64,000 nt of DNA from Paenibacillus sp. JNUCC-31 (GCF_014844075.1 NZ_CP062165.1:2666001-2730000), one strand, 5' to 3'. Shown: positions 9,273-18,357, numbered from the stretch's first letter. Notes: generated by a model from the letters alone, not told the origin. Program-made: numbers and translations.

Positions 9273-11269
9273 TTTTTCCAACATCCTTCCGCTACTTGCC
9301 ACACACCCACAGCAACGATACCGAAGATTAAGCCAAGTCCCAATCCCATCACTCCACGAATGAGTGACAACACAGCAGGCGTATGGATATGCGCGAACGT
9401 ATCCACCATGGACAATTGCCCAATTGCTGCGATAATGAGCACAAAGATGACTTTACGATATTTTAAAGCGGCGAACACGCCAACGATAAACAGCGGGTGT
9501 CCCAGCATAAATTCTTTGAATCTTGGTCGCACGCCGAACGTGTCTTCCAACACAACACGCAGGAACATCTCGAAAGGCGTAACCGAACCCGAGTTGCCTG
9601 TACGACTCAAATAGTAATACCCAACAACGGCAGCAACAAGTGCCAATACAACCATCACAACGGTGATCGGTGTACGCAACAGTTCTTTGACTTGCTTAAT
9701 GGAGAACGAACCCGAACCCCGGTAAAACACAATATATATCGCCACCAGCGCCATCGGTGCAAAGTGTAACAGACTCACGCCCCGGAACTGGTTGATGACC
9801 AGACTGTACGTAATGCTGTTCAGCAAAGCGATGACAAAAGGCACGGCTAGGAACGACAGAATCGATGTTCTTACATATAAAAATAACGTTTGCGCTAAAC
9901 GACGACCCGCAGGCGCGTCTGGCTGACGCTGTTGCTGATAGTTCACTGTCCGAACCGCCAGTACCATCGCGATGGTCGGCGCGCTGATTGCGACCAGCAA
10001 AGCAATGCCTTGCTCCAGCAATGTCGGTTTGAGCAAGAATAATCCGGCACTCCCTACCAGAGCCAGTGCAAATACCAGCAATGTCAGCAGTGGTACAAAA
10101 TATGAAACCATAAGAGCAATCATTGCAATTGCACCAATCAAGGCAACCAGCTTGGCATAACGCTGAATGGATGAATCCTTAACCGTGAATGCTTCAGCTT
10201 GTCCCAGTTCAAAGCCATGTTTGCCCATTCGTTCAATCGCATGACCCGGCTCATTCAAACTGTTGATCAGATTATCAATCGGATTGGTGATCATGGCTTT
10301 GGCGGTATTCCGGCTTGGCGAAGCATTCATATAGAGCATACGAATGTTACGGTCTTTGGTAGCCAGAACAAAACGGTCAGCAATGGTATCTACATCCAGA
10401 TTGGCATCCCCGTCACTTAAGGAGTACAGACGAGTTACATTATAATCAATTTTGTAAGAGAGAGTCTCAAAACCGGATTGTGGTTTCTTCAAATTCTCAA
10501 TAGCCGCCAGTCCAATATGGTGCTTGTTCAGCAACTGGGCAAACATATCGAGACTTTTCATCTCTTCATTATCATTGTACCCTTTCACAGCATCGCCATC
10601 AAACAGGATGCGCTTTACCCCATTCTCTTCGAAGAAGGTAAGCAGACGTTCCATGGATTCCTGATTGTAAGGAACACTGTCCGAGATCCGTGGCAAAATG
10701 TAAAATCCTTTATCACGCAGCATCTTCACGGCAACCGGATCAGGCTGCAAAGGCTGCATGTTGGCATTCTCCGGTGGAGTCTGCAATATTAAGCCGCTAC
10801 GACCTTCATATTCCCATGAAACCACAGGAATCTCCCGATCGGCGAATGTTTGTTCAATGATAGGGGTATACGTTTGTGCATTTTCCTCATTTGTGAACAG
10901 CACATACGTGTAATTATCATTAGCAGGAATGACGTTTTTGGTCATATTCGCAAGATCCTGCCCGTTATATACCATCAAGCGGCGGGACTTCTTCAACTCA
11001 TCCAGTGTACTTTCGAACACTGCCATGGTTGTCACTCCGGCATCTTTCAAACGAGTCAGTTGTTCATTCATGAAGTCTTGCGGATGGGCCTGATAAGCCG
11101 AGATATCCAATAGACCCCGATAATTGAAGACAAGCTCCACCTTTTTGGCGGAAGATTCCGTCTGCACCCGATCACTGATGACAGGGATGGAAGCAATCAA
11201 ACCGATAATGACAACAATCCACAACCACTTCCGTGAAGCGGTATTCCAATAAAGCCATTTTTGACGCAC
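9248..11269 (-). CDS. DUF5693-family polytopic membrane protein, csaB partner
   Basis: The product is about 673 residues from a GTG at 11269, chosen because GAGGAGGT sits seven bases upstream; a GTG at 11305 lacks a site. One membrane segment near the N-terminus (WLWIVVIIGLIASIPVI) is followed by a roughly 350-residue extracytoplasmic domain. The C-terminal third is packed with about ten hydrophobic helices. The family is, to my knowledge, uncharacterised but regularly precedes csaB in Paenibacillaceae. That context suggests a role in exporting, polymerising or ligating the pyruvylated wall polymer, which is inference only. The gene lies in a pgcA - this gene - csaB - tagA run, with a terminator separating it from pgcA. 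Confidence 0.75.
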   Translation of the reverse strand: MRQKWLYWNTASRKWLWIVVIIGLIASIPVISDRVQTESSAKKVELVFNYRGLLDISAYQAHPQDFMNEQLTRLKDAGVTTMAVFESTLDELKKSRRLMVYNGQDLANMTKNVIPANDNYTYVLFTNEENAQTYTPIIEQTFADREIPVVSWEYEGRSGLILQTPPENANMQPLQPDPVAVKMLRDKGFYILPRISDSVPYNQESMERLLTFFEENGVKRILFDGDAVKGYNDNEEMKSLDMFAQLLNKHHIGLAAIENLKKPQSGFETLSYKIDYNVTRLYSLSDGDANLDVDTIADRFVLATKDRNIRMLYMNASPSRNTAKAMITNPIDNLINSLNEPGHAIERMGKHGFELGQAEAFTVKDSSIQRYAKLVALIGAIAMIALMVSYFVPLLTLLVFALALVGSAGLFLLKPTLLEQGIALLVAISAPTIAMVLAVRTVNYQQQRQPDAPAGRRLAQTLFLYVRTSILSFLAVPFVIALLNSITYSLVINQFRGVSLLHFAPMALVAIYIVFYRGSGSFSIKQVKELLRTPITVVMVVLALVAAVVGYYYLSRTGNSGSVTPFEMFLRVVLEDTFGVRPRFKEFMLGHPLFIVGVFAALKYRKVIFVLIIAAIGQLSMVDTFAHIHTPAVLSLIRGVMGLGLGLIFGIVAVGVWQVAEGCWKKWSPLLKS

Positions 11270-11433
11270 TACATGTACCTCCTCAAGTGTTGGAACCAAA
11301 TGCACGTTCAGTTCATGATTTTCATTACAAGATCGTGAATAAATACCGGATACAAACAGCTTGTGTCAACAAACGTGCATCTATCCGCAATTCATCCCAA
11401 ATCGACGAGACTTTCATCTTTTTTTACCTAAAA

Positions 11434-11478
11434 GAAAAGCCCCTCCGCCAACCAACCTTACGGTGCGGAGAGGCTTTC
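11434..11478 (-). terminator. Terminator after pgcA
   Basis: GAAAAGCCCCTCCGC (from 11434) can pair with GCGGAGAGGCTTTC (11465-11478) around a 16-base loop. The minus-strand downstream side is T-rich (CTTTTCTTTTAGG). It lies 30 bases past the pgcA stop, so the csaB operon probably has its own promoter. Confidence 0.8.
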
Positions 11479-11507
11479 TCATGTTATTGCTCCGTGCTGC
11501 TTCGTAT

Positions 11508-13229
11508 TTATTGTGCATCTACTCGCGTCATCACCGTAGTAACCAGACGTTCGATGCGGCTTTCCGCATCTTCCAGGCTCTCTCCGCGCACGGCGAAGTA
11601 TACTTTGATCTTCGGCTCTGTTCCCGAAGGACGCAGGCAGAACCATGATCCGTCTGCCAAAATATACTTCAGCACATTCTCTTTAGGCAAGCCGTCCAGG
11701 CCAAGGGAGTAATCCAGCACATCTTGTACAGCGATGCCTGCAACTTCTTGTGGCGGATTAGAACGCCAGTCGGTCATTTTCGCCTGAATTTGAGCTACGC
11801 CGTCTTTACCTTTCAGTGTACGGGATTCCAGCTTCTCCAAGAAGTAGCCGAATTGGCTGTACAGCTCTTGCAGAACATCATAGAGGGTTTTACCTTGATT
11901 TTTATAATAAGCAGCTGCTTCAGCAATCAGCATTGCAGCCAGAACAGCATCCTTGTCACGTGCGTAGCTGCCTGCCAGGTAACCATAGCTCTCCTCGTAA
12001 CCGAACAAGAACGTATGACTGCCGGTTGCTTCGAACAGGTTCATTTTTTCACCGATATATTTAAAGCCTGTCAGAGTGTTCATCACTTCTGCACCGTAAT
12101 GCTCAGCAATGACTGCTCCCATCTCGCTCGTTACAATCGTTTTGACAACCGCACTGTTTTTCGGCAATTTACCTGTCTCTTGCAAGCGGCTCAGCACATA
12201 ATGCACCATGATGGCTCCCGATTGGTTACCGGACAGCACAAAATATTTGCCGTCGTTGTCTTTCACTACTGCACCCATGCGGTCTGCGTCCGGGTCTGTA
12301 CCGATCAGAATGTCCGCACCTACAGATTCACCCAGCTTCATCGCCAGCGTGAACGCTTCGCGCTCTTCCGGGTTAGGGGATTTCACTGTGGAGAATTCAG
12401 CATCCGGCTGCTCTTGTTCTGCCACAATGTGAACCTGCTCAAAACCGATCTGTTCCAACACACGGCGTACAGGCACATTACCTGTTCCGTGCAGTGGAGT
12501 GAAGACGATTTTGAAATCACGGCCGACGCCGGATTGAATCAGGTCACGACTGAGACTTAGGCTTGCAACTGTATCCACAAATGCCTGATCTTCCTCTTCC
12601 CCAAGCCATACGAGCAATCCTTGGGCTTCAGCTTCTTCCTGTGTCAGCTTCTTCACATCCGCGAGGGAAGGAACTTCCTGAATGTATTGGATGACTTTCT
12701 CCGCTTCATGCGGTACCAGTTGACCGCCTTCATGGTTGTACACTTTGTAGCCATTGTATTCAGGAGGGTTATGACTGGCTGTCACCACAATACCACCGGT
12801 TGCTTGCAAATGGCGCACACTGTATGACAGTTGAGGCGTAGGACGCAGGGATGTAAACAGCTTAGCCACAATGCCATTGCCAGCCAAAACTAGGGCAGCA
12901 TCCAGTGTGAACTCCGGTGAGAAATGACGGGAATCATGCGCGATCACGACAGAAGGTTTACCTTCTTTGTCACCATGCTGCTCCAGCAAATAACGCGCAA
13001 ACCCCTGCGTCGCACGACCTACAGTATAACGGTTCATCCGGTTGCTTCCGGCACCGATCACACCACGCAATCCACCTGTACCAAACTCCAGATTTCTGTA
13101 GAAACGATCCTCCAGCTCTTTCGGCTGATCCTGCAAATCACGAAGCTCCTGTTTCGTCGCTTCATCAATCGAAGCATCCTCCAACCATTGCTGCAATGTT
13201 TGTGCTGCTGCTGTGCTTAACTGTTCCAT
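11508..13229 (-). CDS. pgcA: Phospho-sugar mutase (phosphoglucomutase/phosphomannomutase)
   Basis: This alpha-D-phosphohexomutase interconverts hexose 1- and 6-phosphates, feeding UDP-glucose and other nucleotide sugars for wall polymers. The ATG at 13229 (573 residues) is preferred over one at 13262 because AGGAAGGGG lies upstream of it. Signatures in order: active-site phosphoserine loop VTASHNPPEYNGYKVY (Ser about 152), metal loop IGTDPDADRMGA, sugar loop FGYEESYGYL, and phosphate loop RPSGTEPKIKVYF near the end. The position next to SCWP genes suggests precursor supply. Glucose versus mannose specificity cannot be read from the sequence. Confidence 0.88.
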   Translation of the reverse strand: MEQLSTAAAQTLQQWLEDASIDEATKQELRDLQDQPKELEDRFYRNLEFGTGGLRGVIGAGSNRMNRYTVGRATQGFARYLLEQHGDKEGKPSVVIAHDSRHFSPEFTLDAALVLAGNGIVAKLFTSLRPTPQLSYSVRHLQATGGIVVTASHNPPEYNGYKVYNHEGGQLVPHEAEKVIQYIQEVPSLADVKKLTQEEAEAQGLLVWLGEEEDQAFVDTVASLSLSRDLIQSGVGRDFKIVFTPLHGTGNVPVRRVLEQIGFEQVHIVAEQEQPDAEFSTVKSPNPEEREAFTLAMKLGESVGADILIGTDPDADRMGAVVKDNDGKYFVLSGNQSGAIMVHYVLSRLQETGKLPKNSAVVKTIVTSEMGAVIAEHYGAEVMNTLTGFKYIGEKMNLFEATGSHTFLFGYEESYGYLAGSYARDKDAVLAAMLIAEAAAYYKNQGKTLYDVLQELYSQFGYFLEKLESRTLKGKDGVAQIQAKMTDWRSNPPQEVAGIAVQDVLDYSLGLDGLPKENVLKYILADGSWFCLRPSGTEPKIKVYFAVRGESLEDAESRIERLVTTVMTRVDAQ

Positions 13230-13285
13230 TCCTGCAAGCCCCTTCCTTCTATATAAATTCAATTACCCATCAATGAATATAATCC

Positions 13286-13717
13286 TTAGCTTGGGTCAGA
13301 CAGGGCGAACATGATTTCGCCTTCAGCCACGACTTTATCGCCTACTTTGGCGGTAGCTTTGCCTTTACCAATTGAACCTTTGAGACGCGTGATCTCCACT
13401 TCCAGCATCAACGTATCTCCAGGCACAACTTGTCCACGGAATCGGAAATTATCCAGTCCCGCCAAAAAGCCGATTTTGCCTTTGTTGCCTTCCAGATTGA
13501 GGATAGCTACTGCACCGACCTGTGCCAGTGCTTCTGTAATCAACACGCCCGGCATTACCGGATACTCTGGAAAATGACCAATGAAGAAAGGTTCGTTAAT
13601 GGTTACATTTTTTAACCCAACGGCACGTTTGCCATCTTCTAACTCTACAATCTTATCCACCAGCAAAAACGGGGGACGATGCGGAATAATCTCTTGAATC
13701 TGTTTGATATCGAGCAC
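13286..13717 (-). CDS. fabZ: 3-hydroxyacyl-ACP dehydratase FabZ
   Basis: FabZ dehydrates beta-hydroxyacyl-ACP in type II fatty-acid elongation, in the cytoplasm. The hot-dog-fold signature is clear: [13 protein letters not shown], then the catalytic His in [21 protein letters not shown] with its downstream Glu. I place the start at a GTG (13717), giving 143 residues, because AGGAGA lies seven to eight bases upstream and homologues begin at this point ([13 protein letters not shown]). An in-frame ATG at 13762 would add 15 atypical residues. The gene follows flhP/flhO as in B. subtilis ywpB. Confidence 0.92.
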   Translation of the reverse strand: MLDIKQIQEIIPHRPPFLLVDKIVELEDGKRAVGLKNVTINEPFFIGHFPEYPVMPGVLITEALAQVGAVAILNLEGNKGKIGFLAGLDNFRFRGQVVPGDTLMLEVEITRLKGSIGKGKATAKVGDKVVAEGEIMFALSDPS

Positions 13718-13789
13718 AGTGTAATCTCCTCTCAGGGTGTTTATATGAGAATTCTTCATCATGGATTGAAGTTAAGCGCAATGGCGGTC

Positions 13790-13912
13790 GTTCCGGTTAC
13801 GGATCGTTCTTTCCGATCGCTGTTGTCCCCGAATTTTCTGATACATTTTAGAGTGGTCTAAAATTCGGTGACAAAGGCGAGCGCTTCGCTTCTTCATGAA
13901 CGATTCCGTTCC
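13790..13912. repeat. Dispersed imperfect-palindrome element, copy B
   Basis: The element is inverted relative to copy A. Outer arms are GGATCGTTCTTTCC and CATGAACGATTCC. The core is GATCGCTGTTGTCCCCGAAT, with the partner arm AAAATTCGGTGACAAAGG followed by CGAGCGCTTCGCTTC. It lies upstream of fabZ in the 13718-14162 gap, which otherwise shows no gene. This copy lacks the clear GTTACAC end. Confidence 0.65.
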
Positions 13913-14162
13913 CTCCACTTACTTTAGTGCCCGTAAGCCGTCAACCCCAACATGATCAAGTCGAACCTCATATAAATGTTTTTTTAATTTAATGTTGTAT
14001 GAAAAGCATATTTTCGGTTAACACTAGTTATATCCTTCATGACTGCAGTAGTGAAGGTTGAGATAAGGGGTCTCTCTTCGCGATGACGAAAGTCTTTCGC
14101 AGGGGAGGCCTCTTTTGACGTCAAACGTCATCCATCATTATACTGTTTTCAACGCCAAAAAG

Positions 14163-14188
14163 AAAACTCCTGCCTGCGCAGGAGTTTT
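14163..14188 (-). terminator. Terminator after the flhO/flhP gene set
   Basis: Perfect 11-bp stem AAAACTCCTGC (14163-14173) with GCAGGAGTTTT (14178-14188). It is symmetrical with A/T tracts, so it could act in both directions. It lies 16 bases past the stop of the small membrane protein gene. Confidence 0.85.
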
Positions 14189-14204
14189 CACATATATCAT
14201 CAAT

Positions 14205-14426
14205 CTACGGAGCGAACACCAGATCATATACATGTTCCCATGTACTCCACTGCAATACGGAACCGATATCCTGTTTACCCAGTACCACATATCCAGCTAC
14301 CATTCCGCCAGCGAGGGCAAGAACAAGCAGGACCGGAACCAGAAACCATCTTGCGATGCGCCATCCACTCTTCTTCTTGACTTTCGTCTTATCCGGCTTG
14401 CTGTTCTGCTGTTGTGTATCTGTCAT
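14205..14426 (-). CDS. Small single-pass membrane protein, EpuA-like (often mislabelled RNA polymerase subunit beta)
   Basis: The product is about 73 residues. A charged Lys-rich N-terminus (KPDKTKVKKKSGWRIARW) is followed by one membrane helix (FLVPVLLVLALAGGMVAGYV) and a short outside tail (STWEHVYDLVFAP). This layout matches the EpuA family, which automated pipelines label as a DNA-directed RNA polymerase beta subunit; nothing here resembles RpoB. The ATG at 14426 follows AAAGGTG. It starts 12 bases past flhP, so it is the last gene of the flagellar rod set. Confidence 0.7.
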   Translation of the reverse strand: MTDTQQQNSKPDKTKVKKKSGWRIARWFLVPVLLVLALAGGMVAGYVVLGKQDIGSVLQWSTWEHVYDLVFAP

Positions 14427-14438
14427 CACATTCACCTT

Positions 14439-15278
14439 TTATGCTCTCATATTGTTGGCAAGACCCGACATGGAATCACTGGATGTCAGCGCCCGTGCCG
14501 CCAGTTGGTAGGTCCGCTGTCCTTGCATCAGCAAAGCCATCTCCTGTGTCAAATCCACATTGGATTGCTCCAGGTAACCGGTACGAATCATGGCAGTGGC
14601 TTCACGTGTAGCTGCATTGGCTCCAAATACATCATTTTCAGTCAGACCGGCACCCAGACCAAACAGGTTATCTGCATACTGCACAAGCCCTTCCGGGCGT
14701 TCGATATCTACGAGTTGCAGTTGGGCTCCAATTGTTGCATTAGCTGCATTCCCACGACGGATCAACAGATTGCCTTTTTCATCAAAAGCTACTTTGCTAT
14801 TATTCGGTGCCGTAATGCGATTACCCTGACGATCCAATGCAAAGTGGCCTTCCCCATTGACCAATACCATCATGTCTGGTGCATTGGGATTCGTTTTGGG
14901 TCTCGTGTCAGGGACAAAATGGAATGCACCCTGACGCGTCCACATTTTCTCACCATTTGCTTCAACGGCAAACATCGCATTACCTTCAATGGCCAGATCT
15001 GTTGGATTGCCTGTCTCATTGAACGAACCCTGAGACATATCCTTCGTCACATCAGCCAACCGAACACCAAATCCGAGGTTGTACCCCATCGGAGTCGAGC
15101 GTCCATCCAGCTTATACTCATCGGGTTGCTGCTGCACTCGGGTTAGTACATCCTCGAAGGCTGCTTGCTTGCTCTTATAGCCTGCCGTATTCACGTTGGC
15201 AATATTATCGGAAATGACATCCAGACGTTGCTGTATTCCGGTCATGGAGACCATTGCACTAATCATGGAATTATTCAT
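14439..15278 (-). CDS. flhP: Flagellar hook-basal body (distal rod) protein FlhP
   Basis: FlgG/FlgF-family rod protein of 279 residues. The N-terminus carries the basal-body rod motif DVISDNIANVNTAGYKSKQ. The C-terminus carries the family tail YLEQSNVDLTQEMALLMQGQ followed by RTYQLAARAL. It is exported by the flagellar type III apparatus and assembles into the axial rod. Neighbours mbl - flhO - flhP match B. subtilis order, which sets the name. GGGAGG precedes the ATG. Unlike the usual tight operon, 524 bases of repeated hairpin DNA separate it from flhO. Confidence 0.88.
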   Translation of the reverse strand: MNNSMISAMVSMTGIQQRLDVISDNIANVNTAGYKSKQAAFEDVLTRVQQQPDEYKLDGRSTPMGYNLGFGVRLADVTKDMSQGSFNETGNPTDLAIEGNAMFAVEANGEKMWTRQGAFHFVPDTRPKTNPNAPDMMVLVNGEGHFALDRQGNRITAPNNSKVAFDEKGNLLIRRGNAANATIGAQLQLVDIERPEGLVQYADNLFGLGAGLTENDVFGANAATREATAMIRTGYLEQSNVDLTQEMALLMQGQRTYQLAARALTSSDSMSGLANNMRA

Positions 15279-15307
15279 ACGGTGGTTATCCTCCCTGTTT
15301 TCACCCT

Positions 15308-15332
15308 CCCAAACCCTCCCTTGTAGGGAGGG
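15308..15332. repeat. Short hairpin in the flhO-flhP spacer
   Basis: CCCTCCC (15314-15320) pairs with GGGAGGG (15326-15332) around TTGTA. A preceding CCCTCCC (15304-15310) is a direct copy of the left arm. It lies just upstream of the flhP ribosome site on the minus strand and might influence readthrough. Confidence 0.45.
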
Positions 15333-15428
15333 CCCCAGATGGCGCTGCCCTCTGAACTCCCGAAACAGGCGGAGTGGGTGCGTGGGGTACGATCTTGCTA
15401 AGTGACGGTGGTGTGTGTGCGCCGCGAC

Positions 15429-15481
15429 TGCCCAGCTATGATTCTCGCCATGGTTTCACATGGCTGAATCATAGCTGGGCA
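15429..15481. repeat. Near-perfect 53-nt hairpin in the flhO-flhP spacer
   Basis: The arms TGCCCAGCTATGATTC (15429-15444) and GAATCATAGCTGGGCA (15466-15481) are perfect over 16 bp. Inside them, GCCATG (15447-15452) pairs with CATGGC (15459-15464) around a 6-base loop. No T-run follows on either strand, so a simple terminator is unlikely. Confidence 0.7.
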
Positions 15482-15501
15482 CGCTCTTTATCCGGCGGGT
15501 A

Positions 15502-15785
15502 GCTCCGCGTGGTCTCTCCCTGCTTTGCTTCGCAAAGGACTGTCGAGACCTTCGCTGCGCTTAGGATAATGCTTCGCAATCCTCGCACAGGCTCGGTTGC
15601 GTTTGAGCTTGGCGCTCCGCGTGGTCTCTCCCTGCTTTGCTTCGCAAAGGACTGTCGAGACCTTCGCTGCGCTTAGGATAATGCTACACTATCCTCGCAC
15701 AGGCTCGGATGTGCTTATTCTTTCGCTTCGCGTGAGCCTCTCTGCTTTGCTTCGCAAAGGGCGTTTGGCTCTCCGCTACGCGGTT
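15502..15785. repeat. Tandem 112-bp structured repeats, about 2.5 copies
   Basis: Copies start at about 15502, 15614 and 15725 (periods 112 and 111). The first two are nearly identical. Each holds nested hairpins: GGTCTC with GAGACC outside CTTTGC-TTC-GCAAAG, then AGGAT with ATCCT. The third copy is shorter and diverged, with GAGCC pairing GGCTC in place of GGTCTC/GAGACC and CGCGT pairing ACGCG outside. Paired changes that keep the stem indicate selection on structure. No gene is visible. Confidence 0.75.
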
Positions 15786-15802
15786 ATATTGGTATGTCGG
15801 CG

Positions 15803-16687
15803 TTATACGCGGCCGACTTCATTAACGGCTTTATCCAGACTTCGGTCGTAGAATTGCACGACCTTCTGGTTCGCTTCATACGCACGGAATGCGGCGTTCA
15901 TATCCACAGTCGCTTGTGAAGCATCTACATTGGACCCTTCCAGATAACCCTGACGGATCTGCACATTATCTCCGGCAGCCATCATTCTGGCGGTTGCTCC
16001 ACCCTGATCATTCAGGCTGAAATTCCCATCGCCCTGGCGTACCAGCTGGTTGGGTTGATCGATTACACTAATTCCCAATGTTACACCTGTTGGTACACCT
16101 GTGTCTGCATTGACAAGACGACCTTGCTCATCCACTTTAAATTGGTCTACCGAACCTGTCAACACAACCGGCTGTCCATTATTATCCAACACTTGCGAAC
16201 CCGTTGAACTCAGGAGTTGTCCAGTCCCTGTAACCTCGAAATGACCATCGCGTGTATATCTTGTATTACCTTCTGCATCCTGTACCGTAAAATACGCCTG
16301 AGGCTGGTAGGTTACCGTGCCATCAGCCCGTACAAATTTGCCTGCAGAATCAAAGGGGACAGGTTGTCCTGTCTGCGGATCATTCACGGCCAGATTGGAC
16401 GAAATGGCAAAGTCACTCTTTTGCCCGCTTTCCATAATGGTTCCCTGCAAATTCATGGACAAACTTTCTTCCGCGAACACACCCGTGTTCAGCTTGCCCA
16501 GCCGCTTTGTCGGAAGATTCGCATCTCCGCCTACCAAAGTAATGAGCATTTCCGGGAAAGAACGGCTTACGCTGTTCACTTGTTTGTAACCCGTTGTGTT
16601 CATATTTACAATATTCTGCGTTGCGGTGTCATGGCGGCGTTGTTGCGTTATCATTCCCGCAGTTGCGGTGTACAGACCTCTTAACAT
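15803..16687 (-). CDS. flhO: Flagellar hook-basal body protein FlhO
   Basis: FlgG/FlgF-family rod protein of 294 residues. N-terminal motif HDTATQNIVNMNTTGYKQVN is a variant of the rod-protein box. A central region with YTRDGHFEVTGTGQL is typical of hook/rod proteins. The C-terminus has GYLEGSNVDASQATVDMNAA and then FRAYEANQKVVQFYD. It is exported through the flagellar secretion system into the axial rod. It lies 102 bases past the mbl stop, as in B. subtilis. GAGGGG lies upstream of the ATG. Confidence 0.88.
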   Translation of the reverse strand: MLRGLYTATAGMITQQRRHDTATQNIVNMNTTGYKQVNSVSRSFPEMLITLVGGDANLPTKRLGKLNTGVFAEESLSMNLQGTIMESGQKSDFAISSNLAVNDPQTGQPVPFDSAGKFVRADGTVTYQPQAYFTVQDAEGNTRYTRDGHFEVTGTGQLLSSTGSQVLDNNGQPVVLTGSVDQFKVDEQGRLVNADTGVPTGVTLGISVIDQPNQLVRQGDGNFSLNDQGGATARMMAAGDNVQIRQGYLEGSNVDASQATVDMNAAFRAYEANQKVVQFYDRSLDKAVNEVGRV

Positions 16688-16789
16688 GTATTAACCCCTC
16701 TCCTCAAGCGCTTGTCCTGCATTACAGGATGGCTGCTTGTCCGTTCTGCTTCCCGAGCATGGCGAACCTTTGCTTTTTATATCGGCAGA

Positions 16790-17788
16790 TCAGAACTTTT
16801 TCTTAACCACCTGATCCAAATTATTCAACATAATGCCTGTTCCCTTCACGACACAATGCATCGGATCCTCTGCAACCCATACCGGTACATGCAATTCATT
16901 GGACAACAGTTCGTCCAGTCCGTTCAGCAAAGCGCCTCCACCTGTCAACACGACACCTCGGTCAATAATATCTGCCGACAATTCCGGCGGTGTCCGCTCC
17001 AATACCGACTTGGCTGCAACGATGATGGATTGCACGGAATCCCATAGTGCTTCCTGCACTTCATTTCCCGACACCGTTACGGTAACAGGCAAACCGGATA
17101 CCATATCCCGTCCGCGAATGTCCATCTCCGTCTGATGACCACCCGGGTGAACAGAACCAATCGCAATCTTGAGATCTTCGGCTGTACGTTCACCGATCAT
17201 GAGCTTGTATTTAGCTTTGATAAACTTGGTAATCGCTTCGTCGAACTTGTCCCCTGCGACTTTAATAGAAGAGGCGGTGACTACGTCGCCCATAGACAGG
17301 ACTGCAACGTCAGTCGTTCCGCCGCCGATATCCACGACCATATTGCCGCTCGGCTGAAAAATATCCATTCCCGCACCGATCGCTGCCGCTTTCGGCTCTT
17401 CTTCCAGAAATACTTCTTTGGCACCGCTGCGTTCCGCAGCCTCACGGATGGCCTTCTGCTCCACGGAAGTAATATTGGTTGGTGCACAGATCAGAATACG
17501 CGGGTGGCTGTACCAGCTTCTAGCCCCCACACGATTAATGAAATGTCTAAGCATTGCTTCCGTAATCTCGAAGTCCGCAATAACACCGTCACGCAGCGGT
17601 CTAATGGCAACAATGTTACCTGGAGTACGCCCCACCATACGACGCGCTTCTTCCCCAACAGCAAGGACCCGCTTCGTATCGCTTTCAATGGTCACGACGG
17701 AAGGTTCATCGAGGACGACCCCACTTCCTTTCACGTGAATAAGCACGTTCGCCGTGCCAAGATCAATACCGATATCCTTGCTAAACAT
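16790..17788 (-). CDS. mbl: MreB-like actin homologue Mbl
   Basis: This bacterial actin organises cylindrical wall synthesis at the inner membrane face. At 332 residues it shows the actin ATPase motifs: phosphate-1 IGIDLGTANVLIHVKG, connect-1 ICAPTNITSVEQKAIREA, phosphate-2 MVVDIGGGTTDVAVLSMG, and adenosine motif GVVLTGGGALLNGLDELL. Mbl rather than MreB is chosen because it lies between spoIIID and flhO, as in B. subtilis. GGGGGC precedes the ATG. No mreC or mreD follows, again fitting Mbl. Confidence 0.92.
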   Translation of the reverse strand: MFSKDIGIDLGTANVLIHVKGSGVVLDEPSVVTIESDTKRVLAVGEEARRMVGRTPGNIVAIRPLRDGVIADFEITEAMLRHFINRVGARSWYSHPRILICAPTNITSVEQKAIREAAERSGAKEVFLEEEPKAAAIGAGMDIFQPSGNMVVDIGGGTTDVAVLSMGDVVTASSIKVAGDKFDEAITKFIKAKYKLMIGERTAEDLKIAIGSVHPGGHQTEMDIRGRDMVSGLPVTVTVSGNEVQEALWDSVQSIIVAAKSVLERTPPELSADIIDRGVVLTGGGALLNGLDELLSNELHVPVWVAEDPMHCVVKGTGIMLNNLDQVVKKKF

Positions 17789-18007
17789 AAAAGAGCCCCC
17801 AAAGTGATATTATTTGGTCAGCGTATCCTGTGAAAAAGAGTCCCTTATCACGTCACCGCTCGTTCGACAAAGTGCAACATATATATGTAAAAATCGGGCT
17901 GATAAGATGTCATAATTCGATCCTGTACCAGCTTTTAACATATCATACTTCAGGGGAGGGATTCAATGCATGTGTGAGCTTTTTGACCTACGTCTTGCCG
18001 CAGGTCC

Positions 18008-18295
18008 CTACAATTTAGCGGAAGCCAGCACCTCACGTTTTTTACCGCTTGTTTTTTTGTATTTGATTTTGGTCGCTTCACCGCCCCGCAAATGGCGGAT
18101 GGATTTGTGATACTCCAGAATGTGTTTCACCTGGTCAGCAAGATCAGGGTTGATTTCCGGCAGACGCTCCGTCAGATCCTTATGCACAGTACTCTTTGAC
18201 ACGCCGAATTCCTTGGCAATGGTACGGACCGTATTCCTCGTCTCAACAATGCAGCGACCAATTTTGATGGTCCGTTCCTTGATGTAATCGTGCAC
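18008..18295 (-). CDS. spoIIID: Sporulation transcriptional regulator SpoIIID
   Basis: SpoIIID is a mother-cell DNA-binding protein that tunes the sigma-E regulon and helps switch on sigK. The 95-residue product is almost colinear with the B. subtilis protein: MHDYIKERTIKIGR start, helix-turn-helix TIAKEFGVSKSTVHKDLTER, then HKSIRHLRGGEATKIKYKK. The initiator is GTG, as in homologues, preceded by GGGAGGCGGG. It sits just upstream of mbl. Confidence 0.96.
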   Translation of the reverse strand: MHDYIKERTIKIGRCIVETRNTVRTIAKEFGVSKSTVHKDLTERLPEINPDLADQVKHILEYHKSIRHLRGGEATKIKYKKTSGKKREVLASAKL

Positions 18296-18330
18296 GCTCC
18301 CGCCTCCCTACTGTGTGGATAGTTTGGTAC

Positions 18331-18357
18331 ATTATATGAGGAGCATGCCTATATATT
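18331..18357 (-). promoter_or_regulatory. Possible sigma-E promoter of spoIIID
   Basis: On the minus strand, GAATATA (18357-18351) and CATATAAT (18338-18331) are spaced about 13-14 bases apart, close to sigma-E -35 and -10 elements. They end about 36 bases upstream of the GTG. spoIIID is known to be sigma-E-dependent; the assignment here is by eye. Confidence 0.4.

Noticed and set aside
14205..14426. Naming this small membrane protein RNA polymerase subunit beta
   Set aside because: It has one membrane span and no RpoB features; the label is a common pipeline error.
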